Positions 8,705 through 17,469 of a DNA stretch of 64,000 bases are shown here, one piece after another. Every line of letters begins with the position of its first letter. The first letter of the stretch is position 1. The DNA is from Jatrophihabitans_A lederbergiae (GTDB taxonomy: Bacteria; Actinomycetota; Actinomycetes; Mycobacteriales; Jatrophihabitantaceae), in the NCBI RefSeq assembly GCF_031845305.1, contig NZ_JAVREH010000002.1, forward strand, positions 186,001-250,000, written 5' to 3'. Under the pieces are notes generated by a model. The model did no database searches and was not told the origin of the DNA. It worked only from the letters and a program-made list of their open reading frames with translations. The position numbers and the translations under genes are program-made.

Positions 8705-9343
8705 GTGGTGATATCGGAACCACCGGAGTGGTTCGCGCGGCTGCTGGCCAGTGCGGACGAGATCGTCGGCGAGGACTTCGTCGACACGGATCTGCGGCAG
8801 CTCCGGATCGAACGCGCCTCCTTCACGAGCTGCCGGTTCGACGAGGCCTCGATGGACGAGGTGCAGACCGAGGCCTGCTCGTTCACCGACTGCAGTTTCG
8901 ACCGCGCTGAGCTCGTCGGGTCAGCGCACCTGCGTACCGCGTTCGTGGCGTGCTCGTTCGACCGGGCGCGGCTGACCGGCGCCAGCCTGGTGGACTGCAA
9001 GCTGACCGGCTCGGTCTTCAACGACACGCCCCTGCGCTCGACGGTCATCGACGGCGGCGACTTCACCGCGGTGTCGCTGGGCGGAGCGGACCTGCGGGAC
9101 CTGGACTTCTCCGACGTCAAGCTGGTGGACGCCAACGTGGTGGGCGCCAAGCTCGATCGCAGCGTGTTCAACCGGGCCGATCTGCGGGGGCTGCGATGCA
9201 ACTCCGCGTCCTTCCGGGACGCCGACCTGCGCGGTGCCGTGATCGAGGGTCTGGACCCCCGGCAGGTCGACCTGACCGGTGCCCGGGTCGAGGTCGAGCA
9301 GGCTCTCGGCTTCGCGCAGTACTTCGGCCTGCGGATCGGCTGA
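8705..9343 (+). CDS. MfpA-like pentapeptide repeat protein
   Basis: This 212-residue protein is built from pentapeptide repeats of the A(D/N)LXX type, with runs such as FTSCRFDEASMD, DFTAVSLGGADLRDLDF and NRADLRGL. These should fold as a right-handed quadrilateral beta-helix. Its start and end resemble the mycobacterial gyrase inhibitor MfpA as I remember it, including the C-terminal LTGARVEVEQALGF dimerisation-type segment. MfpA mimics DNA, binds gyrase and lowers fluoroquinolone sensitivity. The GTG at 8705 begins nine bases after purH, so the gene probably shares its transcript. Gyrase binding is inferred only from the resemblance. No conservon genes (GTPase, roadblock) lie nearby. Confidence 0.75.
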   Translation: MVISEPPEWFARLLASADEIVGEDFVDTDLRQLRIERASFTSCRFDEASMDEVQTEACSFTDCSFDRAELVGSAHLRTAFVACSFDRARLTGASLVDCKLTGSVFNDTPLRSTVIDGGDFTAVSLGGADLRDLDFSDVKLVDANVVGAKLDRSVFNRADLRGLRCNSASFRDADLRGAVIEGLDPRQVDLTGARVEVEQALGFAQYFGLRIG

Positions 9344-9344
9344 C

Positions 9345-9716
9345 ATGACGTTTCTCGAGGTGGTCGAGACCGTCGGCAAGTGCATCGACGGAGCCGGGGT
9401 CGGGGTGATGGTCGTCGGCGCGCTCGCGGCGACGGTGGCCGCCGCGAACGGGGCGCGCCAGCACGGTCCGGACGTCTACCGCCGCTACCGCCAGCAACTG
9501 GGTCGATCGATCCTGCTGGGGCTGGAGCTGCTGGTGGCGGCCGACATCATCCGGACGGTCGCGGTGACCCCGACGGCCACCAGCGTCGCCGTGCTGGCGG
9601 GAATCGTGCTGATCAGGACGTTCCTGAGCTTCTCGCTGGAGCTGGAGATCACCGGACGCTGGCCGTGGCAGAAGCAGAAGCCGGATTCGCCGGGCGGTGC
9701 GTCCCCGGCGGATTAG
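9345..9716 (+). CDS. DUF1622 small membrane protein
   Basis: This 123-residue protein has three hydrophobic helices, the first near GAGVGVMVVGALAATVAA, the second in LLGLELLVAADII, and the third in VAVLAGIVLIRTFLSF. A conserved-looking R-Y-R-Q-Q-L-G-R segment and LELEITGRWPW near the end fit the DUF1622 family. Its ATG starts one base after the stop of the pentapeptide protein. The function is unknown. Confidence 0.78.
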   Translation: MTFLEVVETVGKCIDGAGVGVMVVGALAATVAAANGARQHGPDVYRRYRQQLGRSILLGLELLVAADIIRTVAVTPTATSVAVLAGIVLIRTFLSFSLELEITGRWPWQKQKPDSPGGASPAD

Positions 9717-9735
9717 CGCAGGCCCGGCTGGCAAG

Positions 9736-10590
9736 ATGGCAGGGGTGACGGCGACGATTCTCGATGGCAAGGCCACCCTGGCGACGATCAAGGCCGAGTT
9801 GAAGCAGCGGGTCGCGGCGCTGGCCGACCGGGGCGTCGTGCCGGGGCTGGGCACCGTCCTGGTCGGGGACGATCCCGGCAGCAAGTGGTACGTCGCGGCC
9901 AAGCACAAGGACTGCGCCGAGATCGGTATCGCCAGCATCCAGCGCGAGCTTCCCGCCACCAGCACCCTGGACGAGGTCCAAGCCGTGGTGGCAGAGCTGA
10001 ACTCCGACCCCGCGTGCACCGCCTTCCTGGTGCAGCAGCCGACCGGGCTGGACGAGTTCGAGATCCTGAGCCGGGTCCGCCCCGACAAGGACGTCGACGG
10101 CCTGCACCCGATCAACCTCGGCTCCCTGGTGCTCGGACGGCAGGCGCCGCTGCCCTGCACGCCGCTGGGCATCATCGAACTGCTGCGCCGCTATGACGTG
10201 CCGATCGCCGGAGCCCATGCCGTGGTCGTCGGCCGGGGCCTGACGGTGGGACGGCCGCTCGGACTGCTGCTGACCCGCCGCAGCGAGAACGCGACCGTCA
10301 CCCTGTGCCACACCGGCACCCGCGACCTCGCCGCCCTGGTGCGCCAGGCCGACATCGTCGTTGCGGCGGCCGGCGTGCCGGATCTCATCACCGCCGACAT
10401 GGTCAAGCCCGGCGCGGCCGTCCTGGATGTGGGTGTCAGCCGGGTCGAGGGCAAGATCGCCGGGGACGTCGCCAAGGACGTGGCCGAGGTGGCGGGGCAC
10501 GTCGCGCCCAACCCGGGCGGCGTCGGGCCGATGACCCGGGCGATGCTGCTGAGCAATGTGGTCGCCGCCGCCGAGCGCCTGGCCGGTTAG
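9736..10590 (+). CDS. folD: Methylene-THF dehydrogenase / methenyl-THF cyclohydrolase
   Basis: FolD interconverts 5,10-methylene-THF and 10-formyl-THF with NADP and so supplies the formyl donor for PurN and PurH nearby. The ATG at 9736 gives 284 residues; a GTG three codons later (VTATILDGKATL) is equally likely. The catalytic motif SKWYVAAKHKDCAEIGI carries the expected Tyr and Lys. The Rossmann part has VVVGRGLTVGRPLGLLL, where most homologues have VGRS, then VLDVGVSR and the signature PNPGGVGPMT. The length is normal. Confidence 0.94.
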   Translation: MAGVTATILDGKATLATIKAELKQRVAALADRGVVPGLGTVLVGDDPGSKWYVAAKHKDCAEIGIASIQRELPATSTLDEVQAVVAELNSDPACTAFLVQQPTGLDEFEILSRVRPDKDVDGLHPINLGSLVLGRQAPLPCTPLGIIELLRRYDVPIAGAHAVVVGRGLTVGRPLGLLLTRRSENATVTLCHTGTRDLAALVRQADIVVAAAGVPDLITADMVKPGAAVLDVGVSRVEGKIAGDVAKDVAEVAGHVAPNPGGVGPMTRAMLLSNVVAAAERLAG

Positions 10591-10600
10591 GGCCGGAGGC

Positions 10601-10885
10601 ATGGCGGCGTGGGTGCACAGCCGGGACCTGAAAGAGGCCCCGTTCGGCCTGGTGCTGCTCATCGAGCTCGGTGCGATGTTCTCGGTCATGGTGGCGCCGC
10701 AGCACTGGTTGCGCGCGGTGGGCGCGGTCACGGTCGGGATGGCGGCGGCCGGCTGCCTGCGGCTGGTGCTGAGCGACGAGCAGGCCGGCCTGCTGCGGGT
10801 CCGCCGCCGGCCCTTCGACGTCGCCTGTTACTGGAGTTTCGGCCTGCTGGCGATGGTGTTCGCGCTCTTACTGCCCCAGCGCTGA
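10601..10885 (+). CDS. DUF3017 membrane protein
   Basis: This 94-residue protein has three hydrophobic helices and a conserved-looking middle section GCLRLVLSDEQAGLLRVRRRPFD. It fits the DUF3017 family, which I recall as lying directly after folD in Streptomyces, as here. The ATG at 10601 is almost directly preceded by GGAGG (10595-10599). That spacing is unusually short, and a GTG four codons on would also be reachable. The function is unknown. Confidence 0.8.
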   Translation: MAAWVHSRDLKEAPFGLVLLIELGAMFSVMVAPQHWLRAVGAVTVGMAAAGCLRLVLSDEQAGLLRVRRRPFDVACYWSFGLLAMVFALLLPQR

Positions 10886-10914
10886 GATAACCGCCGCGCT
10901 GTAATCTGGCCGTT

Positions 10915-11904
10915 ATGACGACTACCCCAGTTAATGTCACCGTGACCGGTGCTGCCGGTCAGATCGGCTACGGGCTCCTGTTCCGTATCGCGTCAGGCCA
11001 GCTGCTCGGCCCGGACGTCCCGCTGCGGCTCCGGCTGCTCGAGATTCCGCCGGCGCTGAAGGCGGCCGAGGGCACCGCGATGGAGCTCGACGACTGCGCG
11101 TTTGGCCTGCTGCGCGGCATCGACATCACCGATGACCCGCGCGTCGCCTTCGACGGCACGAACATCGCCCTGCTGGTCGGCGCCCGGCCGCGCACCGCCG
11201 GCATGGAGCGGGGCGACCTGCTCTCGGCCAACGGCGGTATCTTCAAGCCCCAGGGCGAGGCCATCAACGCCGTGGCGGCCGACGACGTGCGGGTGCTGGT
11301 CGTCGGAAACCCGGCGAACACCAACGCTCTGATCGCGGCCTCGCATGCCCCGGACGTTCCCCGGGACCGGTTCACCGCCATGATGCGGCTGGACCACAAC
11401 CGGGCGATCAGCCAGCTGGCCAAGAAGACCGGTGCCGCGGTCGGCGACATCCGCCGGATGACGGTGTGGGGCAACCACTCCGCGAGCCAGTACCCCGACC
11501 TGGTGCACGCCGAGGTCGGTGGCGAGAACGCCGCTGAGCTGGTCGGCGACCAGGCCTGGATCGAGAACGAGTTCATCCCCACGGTCGCCAAGCGCGGCGC
11601 CGCGATCATCGAGGCCCGGGGCGCGAGTTCGGCGGCCTCGGCCGGCAGCGCGGCCATCGACCACGTCCATGACTGGGTGAACGGCACCCCCGAGGGCGAC
11701 TGGGTTTCCGTCGGCATGGTGTCCGACGGCTCGTACGGCGTCCCCGAGGGCCTGATCGCCGGCTTCCCGGCAATGTCGAAGAACGGTGCCTGGCAGATCG
11801 TCCAGGGCCTGGAGATCGACGAGTTCTCCCGCGCCCGGATCGATGCTTCGGTGGCCGAGCTGGTGGGCGAGCGTGACGCGGTCAAGGAACTGGGCCTGAT
11901 CTAG
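10915..11904 (+). CDS. mdh: Malate dehydrogenase
   Basis: Mdh oxidises malate to oxaloacetate with NAD in the TCA cycle. The 329-residue protein has the dinucleotide loop GAAGQIG at 12-18 and substrate arginines Arg93 and Arg99 in the LLVGARPRTAGMERGDLL loop. The VGNPANTN strand follows at 130-137, then Asp160 and Arg163 in RLDHNRA and the catalytic His188 in VWGNHSAS. This is the group of MDHs most like the eukaryotic cytosolic enzyme. With sucCD and icd, three TCA steps are encoded within about 15 kb. A strong hairpin closes the gene. Confidence 0.97.
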   Translation: MTTTPVNVTVTGAAGQIGYGLLFRIASGQLLGPDVPLRLRLLEIPPALKAAEGTAMELDDCAFGLLRGIDITDDPRVAFDGTNIALLVGARPRTAGMERGDLLSANGGIFKPQGEAINAVAADDVRVLVVGNPANTNALIAASHAPDVPRDRFTAMMRLDHNRAISQLAKKTGAAVGDIRRMTVWGNHSASQYPDLVHAEVGGENAAELVGDQAWIENEFIPTVAKRGAAIIEARGASSAASAGSAAIDHVHDWVNGTPEGDWVSVGMVSDGSYGVPEGLIAGFPAMSKNGAWQIVQGLEIDEFSRARIDASVAELVGERDAVKELGLI

Positions 11905-11933
11905 CGGTCTGTCCCATGGATCTCGCCCAGCTG

Positions 11934-11967
11934 CGTACGGAACCGCTCGGCACAGCGGTTCCGTACG
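11934..11967 (+). terminator. Perfect 14-bp hairpin downstream of mdh
   Basis: CGTACGGAACCGCT at 11934-11947 pairs perfectly with AGCGGTTCCGTACG at 11954-11967 across a six-base loop. It starts 30 bases after the mdh stop. There is no T-run, as is common for terminator-like hairpins in high-GC actinobacteria. It probably ends the transcript that carries mdh and separates it from the toxin-antitoxin remnant that follows. Confidence 0.75.
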
Positions 11968-12049
11968 GGCTCCGACACGGCGAGGCGGGGCGCATGGGCG
12001 CTCTGGGCGCACCTTAGTGTCAGACTCAGCTCAGCGAAGGGGGTAGATC

Positions 12050-12776
12050 ATGACTGCGACAACAACGCAAGACAGCCGCTTCACGGTGCCGCTCTACACC
12101 CTGGGCGAAGCGTCGACCTACCTCAGAGTGTCGAGGCCGACCCTCACCACCTGGGCCGATGGCTATGAGCATCACCGCCACGATCGCCAGGTGGCTCGGA
12201 CCGTCAAGGGTGCTCCGATCATTACCTCGATCACCCCGAGCCAGCGCGGCCATGCCCGGCTGCCGTTCGTGGGCATTGCTGAGGCCTACGTCCTCAACGC
12301 CTTCCGGAGAGCGGGCGTCCCGATGCAATGCATTCGACCGTCCATCGACTGGCTGTTGAAGGAAGTCGGCCCGCACGCTCTGGCCTCGAAAGACCTATAC
12401 ACCGACGGCGCCGAGGTGCTCTGGAACTTCGCCCAGAGATCGGGGGAGGGGAGCCCGGACGACGAGCTGGTCAAGCGTCTCATCGTGCCTCGATCGGGTC
12501 AGTACGTCTTCAAAGAGCTGGTCCAGCACTATCTCAAGCAGGTCAGCTTCGGGAAGGACAACTACGCCTCTCTGATCAGATTGGCCCCAATACCAACACG
12601 CCAATGTCGTGTTGGACCCCCGGCGCAGCTACGGTCAACCTGTCTTTGGCAATAGCGGCGTCAAGGTCGCTGATGCGCTGGGGCCGCTGATGGCGGGGGA
12701 GAGCTTCGATGCAGTCTCCGAGGACTACGGCGTGCCGGTGAGTGACCTGCGTGACGCACTCGACCTCAGCGCCTAA
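12050..12776 (+). pseudogene. VapB45-like antitoxin with DUF433 domain, frameshifted
   Basis: The frame begins at ATG 12050 after AAGGGGG and encodes a MerR-like N-terminal part (YTLGEASTYLRVSRPTLTTW), then a middle section with SKDLYTDGAEVLWNFA. It loses the family pattern after YASLIRL near 12583. Skipping one base (G12584) restores the expected continuation PQYQHANVVLDPRRSYGQP, and then a complete C-terminal DUF433 domain ending SDLRDALDLSA with TAA at 12774-12776. The repaired protein would be 241 residues, about the length I recall for VapB45 (Rv2018). The unrepaired frame stops at 12655. A sequencing error cannot be excluded, but the partner gene downstream is also broken. Confidence 0.8.
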
Positions 12777-13193
12777 AGCGTCCGTACTGGCGGCTTTGCC
12801 GCACATCTTTGTCGATCGCAGCCTTGGAGCGGGGGTCTGCAGCTCCCTCGGCTACTCAGAGCGGCCGGCGTTGAACTCACGACCATGCGGGAGCACTACG
12901 GCGAGAAGCTAGGCCAGGCCGTCGAAGACCCCGACTGGATCAAGCTCACCGCCGAACGTGGTTGGATTGGCTTCCACAAGGATGCCGCGATTCGGCGCAA
13001 CGACCTCGAAAGACAGTCGGTCAGGACTAACGAGGCTCGACTGTTCTGTATCCCGAGGGCTGACATCACTGCCAACGAGCTGGCCGAGCGGTATCTCGGC
13101 AACTTGACTGCGATCGCGTAGGTAGCTCAGGAGCCCGGGCCGTACATCTACGGGGTGTACCCCCACGAGATCAAGCCTCTGCCGCTCGACTAG
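12751..13193 (+). pseudogene. VapC45-like PIN-type toxin, frameshift plus nonsense codon
   Basis: A GTG at 12751, overlapping the end of the antitoxin by 26 bases, opens a frame that reads SVLAALPHIFVDRSLGAG. Near 12830 one base is missing. The protein then continues one frame over as LQLPRLLRAAGVELTTMREHYG, WIKLTAERGWIGFHKDAAIRR and IPRADITANELAERYL. It meets an in-frame TAG at 13119-13121, and after it the same frame encodes VAQEPGPYIYGVYPHEIKP and ends LPLD-TAG at 13191-13193. This fits a VapC45/PIN-like toxin of about 147 residues with two independent lesions. The aspartate in FVDRSLG would be the expected first acidic residue of the active site. Confidence 0.78.
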
Positions 13194-13330
13194 CCCTCGG
13201 CCCAGCAAAATTCGTCTTCCCAGAACTCTCGGGCCGTGACGGTTGGGGCTCACTTTGAATCGTGGTTGAGCTTTTGCTGGTGAACCTGGGTGGGCTCGGC
13301 GCGAGGCCTGGGTTCAGAGTCGTGCGCGGT

Positions 13331-15049
13331 TCACAGTTCGTCCAGCACCGCCTGGCTGAGGACGTCCAGGCCGACGCTGCCGATATCCAGGGCCCGGCGA
13401 TGGAAGTCTTTGAGGTTGAAGTCGCTGCCGGCGCGCGCCCGGGACTCGTCGCGCAACCGCAGCCAGTGCGCCTCGCCGAGCTTGTAGGACGGGGCCTGGC
13501 CCGGCCAGCCGAGGTAGCGCTCCAGCTCGAACCGGACGATCTCCGGCGCCAGCGTGGTGTGCGAGCCGAGGAACGTCAGTGCCTTGTCATAGCTCCAGTC
13601 CCCGCCGCCCACCTCGGCGGGAGCGGGCAGCCCGCAGTGCACGCCGATGTCGAGGACCACCCGCGCCGAGCGCAGCGACTGGGCGTCCAGCAGGCCGAGC
13701 CGGTTGGCCGGGTCGTCCATGAAGCCGAGATCAGCCATCAGCCACTCCGCGTACAGCGCCCAGCCCTCGCCGTGGCCCGAGACCCAGGTCCCGAGCCGGC
13801 GCCAGCTGTTGAGCAGCTCCCGGCGGTACACCGTCTGCGCCATCTGCAGATGGTGACCCGGCGTGCCCTCGTGGTACACGGTCGTCAGCTCGCGCCAGGT
13901 GGAGAACTGGGTGACGCCCTCGGGCACCGACCACCACATCCGCCCGGGCCGCGAGAAGTCGTCGGAGGGCCCGGTGTAGTAGATGACGCCGGTGGTGGTC
14001 GGCGCGATCCGGCACTCCAGCGCCCGCACCGGCTCGGGAATGTCGAAGTGCGTTCCGTCCAGGGCTGCCAGCGCGCTGTCAGAGGCCTGCTGCATCCAGG
14101 TCTGCAGGGCCTGCGTTCCGTCCAGCTTGCGGCTCGGGTCGGCGTCGAGGAATTCGATCGCCTCCGCGATGGACGCGCCAGGCTTGATGTCCTCGGCGGT
14201 CTCGCACATCAGTCCGGTGATCCGGGCAAGCTCCTGCTGGCCCCACTCGTACGTCTCGTCCAGGTCGACCGTGGTGCCCAGGAACTGCCGCGACGCGATG
14301 GCGTACCGGTCCCGGCCGACCGGGTCGGCCGCCGGAGCCTGCGGCAGCAGCTCGTCGGCGAGGAAGTCGCGCAGCCGACGGTAACCGGCCTGGGCGGCCT
14401 GCGAGCCGCGATCGAGGTCGGCGCGCAGCGAATCCGGCAGCGGCTGGTTGCCAGCACCGGCAGCGGCACCCGCGACGAAGGCGGCGAAGAAGCCGTCGGG
14501 CCCGAGGTTGCGCTCGCACTGCTCCACGCAGGCCCGCACCTGCCGGCCGGCCGCGACATCGCCCCGGCCGGCCGCGAGCCGCAGCGAGGCCAGATAGCCC
14601 TCGACGGCGTCGGGGATCCCACCCAGCCGGGTGGCGATGGTGGACCAGTCCTCGGCGGTGGTGATCGGCATCAGGTCGAACACGTCGCGCAGGCCCTGGA
14701 CCGGACTGGCGATGTTGTTCAGGTCCCGCAGCCGCTCGCCGTGCTCGTGGGCAGCCAGGGCGACGCCGATCCGCTCACCCATCGCGGCGATCGTCACCTT
14801 GTCGACGTCGTCGGTGGCCGTACTGTCCGCCAACTCGGCGCGGGTGGTCCTGAGCAGGTCGGCGTGCGCCACCAGCCCGTCCGGTGACAGGTCGGGCATC
14901 TTCTCGTCATAGCCCACGAGGCCGGCACTGGTCGCCATCAGCGGGTCCAGGGCTGCCGAGGCCAGCAGGAACCGGTCGGCGAGAGCGTCCACCGCCGTCG
15001 CCGTCCGGAAAGAGGCGGTCGGAGAATTGCTCGCGTCGCTGCGGGTCAT
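13331..15049 (-). CDS. DUF885 family metallopeptidase-like protein
   Basis: This 572-residue protein carries the motif TVYHEGTPGHHLQ near its centre, a variant of the HExxH zinc site that marks the DUF885 family. GHGEGWALYAEWLM follows about 30 residues later and would supply the third ligand. No signal peptide is evident, so it is probably cytoplasmic. The frame is open upstream to 15208, but the ATG at 15049 (MTRSDASNSP) is preferred because the extension runs toward the icd promoter region. It converges on the broken VapC-like gene. Peptidase activity is inferred from the zinc motif; the substrate is unknown. Confidence 0.82.
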   Translation of the reverse strand: MTRSDASNSPTASFRTATAVDALADRFLLASAALDPLMATSAGLVGYDEKMPDLSPDGLVAHADLLRTTRAELADSTATDDVDKVTIAAMGERIGVALAAHEHGERLRDLNNIASPVQGLRDVFDLMPITTAEDWSTIATRLGGIPDAVEGYLASLRLAAGRGDVAAGRQVRACVEQCERNLGPDGFFAAFVAGAAAGAGNQPLPDSLRADLDRGSQAAQAGYRRLRDFLADELLPQAPAADPVGRDRYAIASRQFLGTTVDLDETYEWGQQELARITGLMCETAEDIKPGASIAEAIEFLDADPSRKLDGTQALQTWMQQASDSALAALDGTHFDIPEPVRALECRIAPTTTGVIYYTGPSDDFSRPGRMWWSVPEGVTQFSTWRELTTVYHEGTPGHHLQMAQTVYRRELLNSWRRLGTWVSGHGEGWALYAEWLMADLGFMDDPANRLGLLDAQSLRSARVVLDIGVHCGLPAPAEVGGGDWSYDKALTFLGSHTTLAPEIVRFELERYLGWPGQAPSYKLGEAHWLRLRDESRARAGSDFNLKDFHRRALDIGSVGLDVLSQAVLDEL

Positions 15050-15222
15050 GGCAGCGAAGATAACCCGCGGTGACCGCGTCTGTGTCAGCAGCTCCTTTCG
15101 CCGACGCCGACCGGTTCGAGGCAGCCGCGCATTAGTAGGCTCGCATCTCAGAGCGCCGCCACAGGTGGACGTGCTGGCAGCAACCGCGCAACCGCGCAAT
15201 CGAGGCAACCGAGAGGCCGTAG

Positions 15223-16449
15223 ATGTCGAAGATCAAGGTGGTAGGAACCGTCGTAGAGCTCGACGGCGATGAGATGACGCGGATCATCTGGCAGTTCATC
15301 AAGGACCGGCTGATCCATCCGTACCTGGACGTGAACCTCGACTACTACGACCTGGGCATCGAGCACCGCGATGCCACCGACGACCAGGTCACCATCGATG
15401 CGGCCGAGGCCATCAAACGCCACGGCGTCGGCGTCAAGTGCGCCACCATCACCCCGGACGAGGCGCGGGTGGAGGAGTTCGGCCTGAAGAAGATGTGGAA
15501 GTCGCCGAACGGCACCATCCGCAACATCCTCGGCGGCGTCATCTTCCGCGAGCCGATCATCATGCAGAACGTGCCGCGGCTGGTGCCGGGCTGGACCAAG
15601 CCGATCGTCGTCGGCAGGCACGCCTTCGGTGACCAGTACCGTGCCACCGACCTGAAGGTGCCGGGCGAGGGCACGTTGACGCTGACCTTCACGCCGAAGG
15701 ACGGTACTGATCAGGACCAAGCGCCCACGATCCTTAATGTCTTCGAGTTCCCCGGCCCCGGTGTCGCGCTGGCGATGTACAACCTGGACGCCTCGATCCG
15801 CGACTTCGCCCGGGCCTCGCTGAACTACGGCCTGCAGCGCAACTACCCGGTGTACCTGTCCACGAAGAACACCATCCTCAAGGGCTATGACGGCCGGTTC
15901 AAGGACATCTTCGAAGAGATCTTCGAGGCTGAGTTTGCAGAGGCGTTCAAGTCAGCTGGCCTGACCTACGAGCACCGGCTGATCGACGACATGGTCGCGT
16001 CGGCGCTGAAGTGGGAGGGCGGCTACGTGTGGGCGTGCAAGAACTACGACGGTGACGTCCAGTCCGACATCGTCGCGCAGGGCTTCGGCTCGCTGGGCCT
16101 GATGACATCCGTGCTCGCGACCCCGGACGGCCAGACCGTCGAGGCCGAGGCGGCGCACGGCACGGTCACCCGGCACTACCGCCAGCACCAGAAGGGCCAG
16201 CCGACCTCGACCAACCCGATCGCCTCGATCTTCGCCTGGACCCGTGGCCTGGCCCACCGTGGCAAGCTCGACAACACCCCCGAGGTGACCGAGTTCGCCG
16301 AGACCCTGGAGCGGGTCTGCATCGAGACCGTCGAGTCCGGTCAGATGACCAAGGACCTGGCGTTGCTCATCTCGAAGGAGACTCCGTGGCTGACCACCGA
16401 GGACTTCCTCGCCGCGATCGACGCCAACCTGCAGAAGGCGATGGCGTAG
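15223..16449 (+). CDS. icd: NADP-dependent isocitrate dehydrogenase
   Basis: This enzyme converts isocitrate to 2-oxoglutarate and CO2. At 408 residues with VVELDGDEMTRIIW at the N-terminus, it belongs to the homodimeric eukaryotic-like (IDH1-type) subfamily rather than the E. coli type. Substrate residues are Ser94, Asn96 and Arg100 (KSPNGTIRN), Arg109 and Arg132. Tyr139, Lys215 (LSTKNTILK) and the aspartates in RLIDDMVA are the catalytic and metal ligands. The ATG at 15223 has GAGAGG upstream. It is transcribed divergently from the DUF885 gene. Confidence 0.96.
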   Translation: MSKIKVVGTVVELDGDEMTRIIWQFIKDRLIHPYLDVNLDYYDLGIEHRDATDDQVTIDAAEAIKRHGVGVKCATITPDEARVEEFGLKKMWKSPNGTIRNILGGVIFREPIIMQNVPRLVPGWTKPIVVGRHAFGDQYRATDLKVPGEGTLTLTFTPKDGTDQDQAPTILNVFEFPGPGVALAMYNLDASIRDFARASLNYGLQRNYPVYLSTKNTILKGYDGRFKDIFEEIFEAEFAEAFKSAGLTYEHRLIDDMVASALKWEGGYVWACKNYDGDVQSDIVAQGFGSLGLMTSVLATPDGQTVEAEAAHGTVTRHYRQHQKGQPTSTNPIASIFAWTRGLAHRGKLDNTPEVTEFAETLERVCIETVESGQMTKDLALLISKETPWLTTEDFLAAIDANLQKAMA

Positions 16450-16603
16450 CCGGCTCGTTCGATCGACTACCAGCTCAGCACGCCCGGCCTGACCCAGCGG
16501 TTGGTGAAGGCGGTGGTCGGACGGGCGGCGAGTTATGCCGAGCGGTGGAGCCATCACGCGCCCCCGTGACGGTCTGGTTCGAGTAGCGGGGAGGCAGCTT
16601 TCG

Positions 16604-17416
16604 GTGGCGCGTCCGTACCCGAACTTCCAGCTGACGCATGCCGGTGGCGTGGCCCGGGTGATGATCGACCGGCCCGGCAAGCGCAATGCCCTGACGGTGG
16701 AAATGTGGCGTGGGCTGACCGACATCTGCGCGGAGCTGGCCGCCGATCGGGAGCTGCGCGCTGTGGTTCTCAGCGGCGCGGGGCAGTCGTTCTGCGCCGG
16801 GGCGGACATCAGCGCGCTGTCCGAGGACGACGACACCATGAAGGCGGTGGTGGGACGGGCCGAGCAGGCGCTGCGGAACCTGGCGGTGCCGACCATCGCC
16901 CGGATCAGCGGTCATTGCATGGGTGGCGGCACCCAGCTCGCCGCCGCCTGCGATCTGCGGATCGCCGACGACACCGCCCTCTTCGCCGTGCCACCGGCCA
17001 AGCTGGGCGTAATCTACGCGGTGTCCTCGACCCGGGCGCTCGTCGATCTGATCGGCCCGGCCGCTGCCAAGCGGCTGCTGTTCACGGCCGAGGTCCTGGA
17101 CGGGCCCGCGGCGCTGCGGCTCGGACTGGTTGACGAGACGGTCGCCGCGCGGGACCTGGACGCGGCCGTCGACCGGCTGGTGGCACAGCTGCTGGCACTG
17201 GCGCCGATGACCCAGCTCGCCGCCAAGGAGCTGATCAACGCGATAACGGACCGCAGCGGTGGCTCGGACGGCAGCGGTGAGCCGGACGGCAGCGGTGAGC
17301 CGGACGCGATTTACGAGCGATGGATGGGGGAATGGCGACGAAGCCCGGACGGGGCTGAGGGGCCGCGCGCATTTCTGGAGCGCCGGCCGCCCCGGTTCGG
17401 CTGGCGTGCCGACTGA
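16604..17416 (+). CDS. Crotonase-fold (enoyl-CoA hydratase/isomerase-like) protein lacking both hydratase glutamates
   Basis: This 270-residue protein has the crotonase core: RPGKRNAL at 23-30, the oxyanion segment FCAGADIS at 63-70 and CMGGGTQLAAACDLRIA at 105-121. Where true hydratases have a catalytic Glu after the glycine triplet, this one has Gln111. The second Glu position (the PEI motif) reads PPAKLG, with Pro131. It therefore may not hydrate enoyl-CoAs and could be an isomerase, hydrolase or other crotonase. The GTG at 16604 has GGGGAGG at 16587-16593. Near the C-terminus a repeat of Gly-Ser-Gly-Glu-Pro-Asp type interrupts the helical trimerisation region. Confidence 0.78.
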   Translation: MARPYPNFQLTHAGGVARVMIDRPGKRNALTVEMWRGLTDICAELAADRELRAVVLSGAGQSFCAGADISALSEDDDTMKAVVGRAEQALRNLAVPTIARISGHCMGGGTQLAAACDLRIADDTALFAVPPAKLGVIYAVSSTRALVDLIGPAAAKRLLFTAEVLDGPAALRLGLVDETVAARDLDAAVDRLVAQLLALAPMTQLAAKELINAITDRSGGSDGSGEPDGSGEPDAIYERWMGEWRRSPDGAEGPRAFLERRPPRFGWRAD

Positions 17417-17469
17417 TCGGCCAGCTGCTCACAGTTACGGCTACGGCTGTGCGCGGCTGCGTGATCGGC

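Noticed and set aside
13282..13315. Hairpin GAACCTGGG / CCTGGGTTC as terminator between the VapC remnant and the DUF885 gene
   Set aside because: It needs two wobble pairs and has no T-run, so it is too weak to list.
16450..16590. Possible C-terminal extension of isocitrate dehydrogenase by read-through of TAG at 16447-16449
   Set aside because: The frame after the stop stays open for about 37 codons, but it has no known domain and the family ends at the normal stop.
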